A stretch of DNA of 10,349 bases from contig JADFNY010000095.1 in assembly GCA_022563115.1 (NCBI GenBank), forward strand, positions 1-10,349, given 5' to 3'. Below are positions 1 to 5,974 of this stretch, piece after piece; positions within the stretch are counted from its first letter, which is position 1; each line of letters starts with the position of its first letter. The stretch comes from Acidobacteriota bacterium. Its GTDB lineage: Bacteria > Acidobacteriota > UBA890. The notes beneath the pieces are model-generated. The model had not been told where the DNA came from. It saw nothing but the letters and a program-made list of their open reading frames with translations, and ran no database searches. Position numbers and translations under genes: made by a program.

Positions 1-364
1 CGCTAACGGTGATCGTGGCCTCGTCAGAGAGTCCCTCATCATCGGTGACGGTTACACCGACTTCGTAGTCCCCCGCCACATCGAACCTAAGAGATGCGGT
101 GTACCCGTCCTCAACGAGCTGCGCGGTACTGGATTCGGGTGCGCTCAGACTCCAGACCAGGCTTGCGAGACCGTCTGCCGGAGTCGATGCAAACGTGTCC
201 GGGTCGTAGGAGTTCGATGCGTCGAATTGGATCTGTACTTCCACGGGTACATCCACAGACACGTTGCTTTGCAAGTCGGCAACAGGCGGCCGCCCTGATT
301 CTGTACTACCCTTCGCACAGGCTGCAAGGGCCAGCAGAAGCAGGGGAATTGCGGCGCGTGCCAT
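1..364 (-). CDS. PKD-domain lipoprotein, 3' part outside window
   Basis: The minus strand is open from an ATG at 362-364 to the window edge (121 codons, no stop). It begins with a typical lipoprotein signal: Arg3, a Leu/Ala-rich core and the lipobox LAAC with Cys16 as the probable lipidated residue, so the product should be a membrane-anchored, surface or periplasmic lipoprotein. From about residue 25 it resembles a PKD/Ig-like domain: 'FDASNSYDPD' near the start, a Trp-Ser strand in the middle, then 'YEVGVTVTDDEG' and 'DEATITV' at the end, the classic PKD closing strands. PKD domains are binding or spacer modules in secreted enzymes and adhesins; the functional part of this protein probably lies beyond the left edge. 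The start is supported by a promoter-like -10 only 6 nt upstream and no Shine-Dalgarno. The region is lower in GC (about 58%) than the genes to its right. Confidence 0.82.
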   Translation of the reverse strand, partial: MARAAIPLLLLALAACAKGSTESGRPPVADLQSNVSVDVPVEVQIQFDASNSYDPDTFASTPADGLASLVWSLSAPESSTAQLVEDGYTASLRFDVAGDYEVGVTVTDDEGLSDEATITVS

Positions 365-370
365 CCACTC

Positions 371-399
371 AGGTTACGTGGACAGGGTCATGGCATCAA
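371..399 (-). promoter_or_regulatory. Candidate leaderless promoter of PKD lipoprotein
   Basis: On the minus strand TTGATG (394-399) and TAACCT (371-376) are separated by exactly 17 nt and the -10 ends 6 nt before the ATG at 364. Transcription would start at or next to the A of the start codon, giving a leaderless mRNA, which fits the absence of a Shine-Dalgarno. The matches to TTGACA and TATAAT are partial, so this is a prediction. Confidence 0.4.
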
Positions 400-674
400 G
401 TCGACGGAATGGCGCTTGTCGGGCCGCACCGCGTCACTTACGAAAGTCCTCACACTGGTATGCGTCACCACAATGAGCGGAGGCTCTCGAGAGACAGTGC
501 AGTGATGTCGAGGTGTTCGGATTGGCGTCGGTACCTAGGCTCCACCACGGGAAGCGTCGCCCGCGGGCGACAAGTCTCATCCCTCGGGCGACAAAAGCCG
601 TTCGTTCATGCCGCCAACTGTCTGAAAACAGGGCCGATGCGTGTGGCATGCGGGTTGCCTTACCGGTGCGTATG
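400..674. other. Gene-poor spacer between PKD lipoprotein and M20 peptidase
   Basis: Neither strand shows a recognisable coding sequence here; the open frames that cross it give Arg/Ser/His-rich products with no family features. It holds the CGGGCGAC repeat cluster at 556-592. I see no hairpin followed by a U-tract downstream of the peptidase stop, so no intrinsic terminator can be named. GC is about 57-58%, rising abruptly to about 68% only after about 720. Confidence 0.6.
556..592. repeat. 16-bp perfect palindrome plus a direct half-site 21 bp away
   Basis: GTCGCCCGCGGGCGAC at 556-571 is a perfect 16-bp palindrome, made of two inverted CGGGCGAC units. A third CGGGCGAC lies at 585-592, in the same orientation as the one at 564-571 and exactly 21 bp from it, about two helical turns; these two share the 10-mer CGGGCGACAA. 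The palindrome has no loop and no following T-run, so it is a poor terminator; an operator-like protein site is the better guess. No regulator is identified. Confidence 0.45.
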
Positions 675-2009
675 TCACTGCTCACCATTGGCATTATTGT
701 TGTCGCGACCCAGGTCTTTGTCTGGGCCGCACGTTCCCAAATCCACCGCGCGATCGGTAGCGCGGGGCAAACCCTCGGAGGGGCCTTTCGGCTGGCGGGT
801 CGCTGGTTGACCGGTCACGCCTCTCGCATGCGCGGCGAGCAACGCGAAGCGCTCCAGCGACCGCGGCACATCGATGTACTCGTGGGTGGCGTGGGCCCCG
901 CCCCCAACCGCCCCGAGTCCATCCAGTGTCGCCACCAGCAGGCTGGTCAGGTTGCCGTCGGAGCCTCCGCCGGCGATCCCCTGCTCGATGTCCAGGCCGA
1001 GATCCTCGGCCGCCTCCAACGCCAGCTGCCAGAGCGCCTGGTTGCGTGGGGTCCGCTCCAGCGGCGCTCGCTGCATCGAGCCCGAGACCTCGAGGCTCGC
1101 CCCGTCGGTGGCGGGCTCGAGCGCGTGGATGGCGGCAGTGATTCGCTCCGCCTCGATCGTGTTCGGCACCCGGACGTCGACGACCGCCCTGCTTTTGGGG
1201 GCGACCACGTTGGGTCGCAGGCCGCCATCGATGATCCCGACGTTGACGCTGACGCCCCTGGCCGGATCGTTCAGATCGAACAGTCGCTGCACCTGGTACG
1301 AGAGCTCGAGGATGGCGCTCGCACCGGCTTCGGGATCGAGGCCGGCGTGCGCCGCCTTGCCCGTGACCTCGACGACGAACTGACCGACGCCCTTGCGGCC
1401 GGTCTTCAGCTTGCCGGACGGCCCCAACGCCGGTTCCATCACCAACACACGCGACGCGAACTGCGCCAGGCGAACGATGTGGGGGGCGGACTCGGGGCTG
1501 CCGATTTCCTCGTCGGAGTTGATGAACACCAACGGCATGAGGCCCGGTTGGAGATCGAGCCGGTGCAGGGCGCGCAACGCGAAGACCGTTTGCGCCAGTC
1601 CGCCTTTCATGTCGAACACCCCCGGGCCACGCATGATCGAATCATCGATCTGCACCGGCATGTCCTTCAGGGTGCCGATCGGCCAGACGGTGTCGCAATG
1701 GCCGATGAGAAGCTGCACGGGGGCGGAAGCACCGCTAGCGGGGGCCGGAGCATCGAGATCAAAGTCGACGCCGCCGAAGTCGCTGCCGCGCGGCGCCGCC
1801 AACAGTTGCCCGCCGGACTCGTCGCCTGGGAGCCGGCGTGCCTCGTATCCGATCTCGTCGAGCGTCTCCTCGATGAGATCGAAAATCGGCGCTTGCGACT
1901 CGGGAACCAACGACGGGCTCTCGTGGACGACGAGCTTCTCGAGGAAAGCCAGCATCTCGTCGCGCTGCGCGCCTACCGCGTCCAACACAGCGCCTGGCGT
2001 GTCGCTCAT
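675..2009 (-). CDS. M20 family metallopeptidase (carboxypeptidase G2/ArgE-like)
   Basis: 444 residues, probably cytoplasmic because no signal peptide is visible. M20 peptidases are two-zinc enzymes that hydrolyse amide bonds of peptides or N-acyl amino acids. The core motifs are intact: 'GHCDTVWP' with His104 (metal) and Asp106; 'FDMKGG' with bridging Asp133; 'SDEEIG' with general base Glu167 and metal ligand Glu168; 'MEP' with Glu192; and 'GGAHATHE' with His373. The lid/dimerisation domain spans about 207-315 and carries the usual 'KAAHAG' His221. The motif pattern is closest to glutamate carboxypeptidase/CPG2-like members, but substrate cannot be read from sequence. The start is fixed by GAGGAG 4 nt upstream. 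It lies 49 bp behind the DUF5916 gene on the same strand. Family similarity ends near residue 398; the last 46 residues are a Pro/Asp/Asn-rich tail of unusual composition and may reflect loss of the original stop. Confidence 0.9.
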   Translation of the reverse strand: MSDTPGAVLDAVGAQRDEMLAFLEKLVVHESPSLVPESQAPIFDLIEETLDEIGYEARRLPGDESGGQLLAAPRGSDFGGVDFDLDAPAPASGASAPVQLLIGHCDTVWPIGTLKDMPVQIDDSIMRGPGVFDMKGGLAQTVFALRALHRLDLQPGLMPLVFINSDEEIGSPESAPHIVRLAQFASRVLVMEPALGPSGKLKTGRKGVGQFVVEVTGKAAHAGLDPEAGASAILELSYQVQRLFDLNDPARGVSVNVGIIDGGLRPNVVAPKSRAVVDVRVPNTIEAERITAAIHALEPATDGASLEVSGSMQRAPLERTPRNQALWQLALEAAEDLGLDIEQGIAGGGSDGNLTSLLVATLDGLGAVGGGAHATHEYIDVPRSLERFALLAAHARGVTGQPATRQPKGPSEGLPRATDRAVDLGTCGPDKDLGRDNNNANGEQ

Positions 2010-2013
2010 GGGG

Positions 2014-2019
2014 CTCCTC
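2014..2019 (-). promoter_or_regulatory. Shine-Dalgarno of M20 peptidase
   Basis: GAGGAG on the minus strand, 4 nt before the ATG at 2009. It decides this start and contrasts with the SD-less starts at 364 and 4505. As an internal gene in a probable two-gene operon, the peptidase would need such a site. Confidence 0.65.
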
Positions 2020-2037
2020 GAAACCCGGACAGCCCCC

Positions 2038-2058
2038 GGGAGTTCCTAGCAGGGTGCT
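2038..2058. repeat. Single copy of GGGAGTTCC/AGCA-GGG-TGCT motif
   Basis: The 49-bp gap between the DUF5916 stop and the M20 start contains GGGAGTTCC followed by TAGCAGGGTGCT. The same two elements form the 36-bp tandem repeats at 7633-7704, but there the 12-mer reads AGCACCCTGCTA, i.e. it is reversed relative to GGGAGTT. Because the core is itself an inverted repeat (AGCA-NNN-TGCT), the reversal mainly swaps the central CCC for GGG. The core touches the stop codon of the upstream gene, as in the tandem copies. Confidence 0.45.
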
Positions 2059-4398
2059 CTAAAACCGCAGCAGGTGAATGACTTTGACGATGAGGGCGCG
2101 ATCGATCAGACCCGACTGCTCGACCAACTGGGTCTCATTGTAAACAACGTACAAGTCGGAGCCGGGGATGTAGATGTAGCGGAAGCGGACGTTGGCCAGC
2201 AACCGGTCGCTCTGGCTGTTGTACTGGATCAGGCTACGCAGCGACATCTCGGTGGTGAAGTCGAAGTCCACCCGCAAACTCGCCAGGTCGGTAATGAATA
2301 CGCCCTCCGGCAGATCGATATCGTTGCGCGTCCACGACAGGCTCAAGTTGACCCGCGGTCCCGGCCGCCAGCCCGCCCGCACGCGGATCTCTGTCCGGTC
2401 TCCGCTCCAGAACCCACCCTTGGTGTAGTTGAAGCTGCCGTCGACCGGCCGGCCGGCGTCGGACTGGAGCTCCAGGTTGGTCTCGCTCCATTCGTAGGGG
2501 CCCGGCGGAATGATGATTCCCTCCAAGATCTCGAACGGGAGCTCGAGCAGCTCGTAGCGACGATTGTAGGCGACGCTGAGCTTGTCGCCGTGCTTGAGAA
2601 AGGCGTCGAAGTCGAGGTGCGTGTACTCGCTGAGGAGCTCGCCGCCGCGATCGGTCGTGTAGCGGTAGTTGAGGTGCGGGGCGAGGCTACGGAAGTACTT
2701 GGAGTCGGGGAAGAAAGGCGTCCAACGGAAACTAGGGTCGACGGCGCGGAGCCCGGTGCGGGTAACGAAGCCCATCTCCGGGTTGAAGTTCTCACCGATG
2801 TCGAAGTAGGTGCCACGGACCTCGAAGAGCGGAGAGCTCCAATCGAAGCGCACCGATGCCGCCATATCATCGCCGTCGAGGCCCGGCGTCTCGGTCTTCA
2901 TGACCCAGGCGTCGATCGTGGTCTGATCGCTGATGCCCCAGCGGCCGTCGACGCCGATCTCCCGGTTGTAGTCGCCGCTGCTCGCCTGGCGGTTGGTGAA
3001 CAACACACCGGCGCGCGAGCGGCTGCCGAGGTCGCGGCTCAGGCGGCCAACGGTGTAGTTGTTCGACCGCACGGTGTCCCCTGCGCTCGCCGACTCGATC
3101 GACTGGCTTTGCATGACGAGCGTGCCGATCGACCAAGGTCCGACCTTGCCGGTGAGGCGCCCGCCGCCGTACAGCGGGATCTCCTCGTTGTTCGGGCCGA
3201 TGCCGATGGTGCGGGAATGAAAGCCGACCACCTGGCTGCCGCCGACGAACCCGCGGCCACCACCACCGCCGCCGCCGCCGCCGCCACCACCACCGAAATC
3301 GAAGAAGCCGGCATTCTCGAGGAAGAAGTCGCGTTTTTCGGGAAAGAACAGCGAAGAACGCGTCAGGTTGATTTGCTGGTTGTCGGCCTCGACCTGTGAG
3401 AAGTCCGTGTTTACCGTTCCGTCGAAGGTCAGGTTCGGACTGACGCTCCACTTCAGATCACCGCCGATGTCGGCGAGGAAATCGTCCGCGTAGTTCGAGC
3501 CGTCACCCGGGGCGGCGACCCCGTCGACGAGAGCGCGGTTGAAGCCCCCGATGACGTAGGGCTTCACTTGCAGGTTGTGCGGCCGCGCCAGCTGAAGATC
3601 GTTCACCATGCCCGACAGTGACAGCCGCGTCTCGCTGAACTGCCGCGACACCGGGGCCCAGTAGGCGTCTTCGGTCTTGCGGCGGATGCGACGGCGGAAA
3701 TTGATCCCCCAGTCCCGCTGATCGATATTGAAGCGCAGTTCCCAGAACGGGATGGCGATCTCGACGATCCAGCCCTCCTCGGTGATGCGGGCCTTCGCCT
3801 CCCACACCGCGTCCCAATCGGCGTTGAGACTGCGGCTGAAGAAGCGGGAGAAACCACCGCCGCCCTCGCCGACGATCTGAGCGTCGTACCGTGCCCCCAT
3901 GGGGTTGGTCTCGAAGACGTAGCCGTTGCGATGGTCGTGGTACGTGTCGAGAGACACCATGAAGGAGTCATTGTTGCGGTGCGATTCGTCGCGCCGCAAG
4001 ACGTTGGCGATGATACGATCCGGCTCGCGGTCGTAGTTGATCGCCGCGATGTAGATCGCCTCGTCGTCGTAGATCACGCGCACCTCGGTGCGCTCCGTGG
4101 CCGGCTGGCCCTCGTCGGGCTCCGCCTGGATGAAGGCGCTCAGGACGACGGCCCGTGACCAGACGTCTTCGTCGATCACGCCGTCGATCTCGGGAGCCAC
4201 CGAGACACGGGTGGCGGCGAAGTTGAACAGCCGGTCGGCGTCGGTGGTTGCACCGGGGGGCGCGGCCCCACCGCCTCGGGGCTCCGCGCCGGCGCCGCTC
4301 TGCTGGCCTCCCGATGGTTGGTGCGGCATACCGACCACAGGCGCGGCGACGAGCAGCAGGAGTCCAAGGAAAACTGGCGCCAAACGGCGATCGTTCAT
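2059..4398 (-). CDS. DUF5916 outer-membrane protein with CBM9-like domain
   Basis: 779 residues. An N-terminal signal peptide (Arg4-Arg5, then a Leu/Val core to about residue 23) is followed by a low-complexity Gly/Ala/Pro linker. A CBM9-like beta-sandwich covers about 60-265, with 'IDGVIDEDVW' at 71-80. The DUF5916 part has 'VNTDFSQVEADNQQIN' (329-344) and 'FFPEKRDFFLENAGFF' (351-366), the family hallmark. The rest to 779 is rich in alternating aromatic/polar strands and ends 'HLLRF', a terminal Phe as expected for an outer-membrane beta-barrel. A 13-Gly run sits at 369-381. Family members are annotated only as CBM9/DUF5916 proteins; substrate binding or uptake at the cell surface is inference. 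ATG 4398 was preferred to the upstream ATG at 4515, which would add 39 residues before the signal peptide and overlap the divergent gene; an in-frame GTG three codons upstream is possible. No strong SD is visible. Probably cotranscribed with the M20 peptidase. Confidence 0.88.
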   Translation of the reverse strand: MNDRRLAPVFLGLLLLVAAPVVGMPHQPSGGQQSGAGAEPRGGGAAPPGATTDADRLFNFAATRVSVAPEIDGVIDEDVWSRAVVLSAFIQAEPDEGQPATERTEVRVIYDDEAIYIAAINYDREPDRIIANVLRRDESHRNNDSFMVSLDTYHDHRNGYVFETNPMGARYDAQIVGEGGGGFSRFFSRSLNADWDAVWEAKARITEEGWIVEIAIPFWELRFNIDQRDWGINFRRRIRRKTEDAYWAPVSRQFSETRLSLSGMVNDLQLARPHNLQVKPYVIGGFNRALVDGVAAPGDGSNYADDFLADIGGDLKWSVSPNLTFDGTVNTDFSQVEADNQQINLTRSSLFFPEKRDFFLENAGFFDFGGGGGGGGGGGGGRGFVGGSQVVGFHSRTIGIGPNNEEIPLYGGGRLTGKVGPWSIGTLVMQSQSIESASAGDTVRSNNYTVGRLSRDLGSRSRAGVLFTNRQASSGDYNREIGVDGRWGISDQTTIDAWVMKTETPGLDGDDMAASVRFDWSSPLFEVRGTYFDIGENFNPEMGFVTRTGLRAVDPSFRWTPFFPDSKYFRSLAPHLNYRYTTDRGGELLSEYTHLDFDAFLKHGDKLSVAYNRRYELLELPFEILEGIIIPPGPYEWSETNLELQSDAGRPVDGSFNYTKGGFWSGDRTEIRVRAGWRPGPRVNLSLSWTRNDIDLPEGVFITDLASLRVDFDFTTEMSLRSLIQYNSQSDRLLANVRFRYIYIPGSDLYVVYNETQLVEQSGLIDRALIVKVIHLLRF
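3257..3294. repeat. In-frame trinucleotide tract encoding poly-Gly
   Basis: On the coding (minus) strand the tract reads GGT x3, GGC x6, GGT x3, then GGC, encoding 13 consecutive glycines right after the 'FFLENAGFFDF' motif of the DUF5916 protein. The symmetric codon blocks suggest expansion by slippage of a GGY unit. Changes in copy number would keep the frame and vary only the length of a likely flexible loop. Confidence 0.8.
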
Positions 4399-4504
4399 CA
4401 GCGACACGGGCGGCGAGAGGGGGTCGAGGGTACCCCAGTGCCGATGTCGTAGATAGCCGCGACCCGAGCCGGCGGTGGCCCCCGGCTCGGCTACACTGGC
4501 GCCC
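4399..4504. promoter_or_regulatory. Divergent intergenic region with candidate leaderless promoter
   Basis: The 106-bp gap separates the divergent DUF5916 and symporter starts and must hold both promoters unless transcription comes from outside. For the symporter, TACACT at 4492-4497 lies 7 nt before the ATG at 4505, the TANNNT-N6/7-ATG spacing of leaderless genes; no clear -35 element or SD is seen. For the minus strand, TACCCT at about 4428-4433 is a weak -10 candidate that would give a leader of roughly 20-25 nt. Both calls are visual matches. Confidence 0.4.
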
Positions 4505-5974
4505 ATGCTGGTCACCTGGATCGCCTTCGGCGGCTACGCCGCCGCCGCCGTTTTTCTGGGCTGGCTCGCCCATGCGCGGCGCCGCCGCGGCACCGCCTAC
4601 TGGACGGCCGATCGGCAGCTCGGGGCGGCCTCGGTGGGCCTGTCGATTTCGGCCGGGTTTCTGTCGATCTCGTGGTCGTGCGTCTACGCGGTCCAACTCT
4701 TTTATTGGTACGGGCTCGGGGCGATTTGGTTGATCACCGTGCCGTGGGTGCTGGCGCTCGGCGGCATCTACCTGTTGTCACAGCGCTACCACGCGCTGCC
4801 GTCCTTCAGCCAACCGGAGATGGTCGGCAGGCGTTTCGGTGTCGCGGCCAAGCGCGTCGTCGCGCTCGCCTTGTTCTTCGTGTTTCTGGTATGGGGCGGC
4901 GCCGAGATCTACGTCGCCGCCAAGCTCCTGGCGCCCGGCCTCGGTGTGTCGGTCGGGGCGATGATTCTGATCATCGCGGTTGTCGTCGGCGCCTACGCGA
5001 CGCTCGGCGGGTTCGGTGCCGTGGTCAGCACCGACAAGCTCCAATACGGCGTCGTTGTGGTGTACATCCTGGCGATGGGCTGGCTCGCCTGGGCGGGGCT
5101 ACAGCGTGCTTTCGTCGACGCCGTCGTCGTCGAATCGTCGGGACCGCTTTGGTTCGGCCTCCAGGCGATGGGCGCCAGGTCGGCGGAACCTTGGTCTCGG
5201 TTGCTGGCGCCCGGCATCGCGACCATCGTGCTGACCTTTGCCGCCTACCTGCCGGGCTGGATCTTCGAGACAGACCTGTGGCTGCGCGTACAGGCGGCTC
5301 GCGATCGGGGCGCTGCCCGGCGCGGCATCGCCATCGCCATGGCCAACGCCCTGGTGTTCGTCGGCATCCTGCCGCTGTTCATCGGCGTCACCGCGCTGAC
5401 GATCTTCCCCGCCGGCGACGGCTTCGCGGCGGAGCTCGGCAACGAAGGCGATGCCATCTTCGTCGCGCTGGTCGAGAATTTCGCCCCCGCGTGGCTCGCC
5501 GTCTTCGTCGCCGTCGGTCTGACCGCCGCCGCCATGAGCACGATCGATACCTGTACCAACGTCATGGCGCTGAGCCTCGCCTACGATCTCGCCGAGGTAC
5601 GCGAAGGCCCCGGCGCCGAGCGCTGGTCGCAGGCCGCCACTGCGTTCTCGGTCGCCGCCGCCACCCTCTTCGCGTTCAACACCGCGTCGCTGTGGGACAT
5701 CTTCTATCTGTCGTCGGGAATCCTGACCACAACCGTGGCGTTTCCCGTGGCCGCGGTTTTCCTGCCCTGGGCAACCTCGCGCATGGTCACCGCTTCGGCA
5801 GCCACGGGCTTCGTCGCCACCTTCGCCGCGTATTTCCTGGAGGCCGGTGGTTATCTGGCAGGCCTGCAGCCGGCCTGGCTAAGCGACAGCGGGCTCGGCT
5901 ACATCCTGTGGGGGATGGGGGCGGCGGCGATCGCCGCGGCTGTCGCGCCGATGACCGCAAGGTTCAAGCCCTAG
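4505..5974 (+). CDS. Sodium:solute symporter (SSS/SLC5 family)
   Basis: 489 residues, inner membrane, about 13 hydrophobic segments, the normal size for Na+-coupled solute symporters with the LeuT fold. The first broken helix region 'SISAGFLSISW' is near 47-57. The family signature 'GGFGAVVSTDKLQYG' lies at 168-182, where SSS proteins have GGxxAVxxTDxxQ. 'ETDLWLRVQAARD' (255-267) is a conserved cytoplasmic loop. 'TAAAMSTIDTCTN' (340-352) contains the Ser345-Thr346 pair in the helix that forms the Na2 sodium site. The substrate cannot be told; sugars, amino acids, organic acids and vitamins are all transported by relatives. The ATG at 4505 was chosen over 4475 because the first membrane segment begins immediately and a -10-like TACACT ends 7 nt upstream. 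It diverges from the DUF5916/M20 pair, so a shared role in nutrient acquisition is plausible but unproven. Its 3' end overlaps the convergent HD-GYP gene by 11 bp. Confidence 0.88.
   Translation: MLVTWIAFGGYAAAAVFLGWLAHARRRRGTAYWTADRQLGAASVGLSISAGFLSISWSCVYAVQLFYWYGLGAIWLITVPWVLALGGIYLLSQRYHALPSFSQPEMVGRRFGVAAKRVVALALFFVFLVWGGAEIYVAAKLLAPGLGVSVGAMILIIAVVVGAYATLGGFGAVVSTDKLQYGVVVVYILAMGWLAWAGLQRAFVDAVVVESSGPLWFGLQAMGARSAEPWSRLLAPGIATIVLTFAAYLPGWIFETDLWLRVQAARDRGAARRGIAIAMANALVFVGILPLFIGVTALTIFPAGDGFAAELGNEGDAIFVALVENFAPAWLAVFVAVGLTAAAMSTIDTCTNVMALSLAYDLAEVREGPGAERWSQAATAFSVAAATLFAFNTASLWDIFYLSSGILTTTVAFPVAAVFLPWATSRMVTASAATGFVATFAAYFLEAGGYLAGLQPAWLSDSGLGYILWGMGAAAIAAAVAPMTARFKP

Noticed and set aside
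556..571. Palindrome as an intrinsic terminator of the M20 gene
   Set aside because: No loop, no following T-run on either strand, and more than 100 bp from the stop codon.
513..2081. 522-codon plus-strand ORF opposite the M20 peptidase
   Set aside because: High-GC antisense shadow: the product is rich in Arg, Gly, Asp and His without domain features, while the minus strand has complete M20 motifs and an SD.
2074..3399. 441-codon plus-strand ORF opposite the DUF5916 gene
   Set aside because: Val/Asp/Ala-rich translation of the complement of a real gene; no recognisable family.
4399..4515. Start of the DUF5916 protein at ATG 4515
   Set aside because: It would put 39 non-hydrophobic residues ahead of a clear signal peptide and overlap the divergent symporter start.
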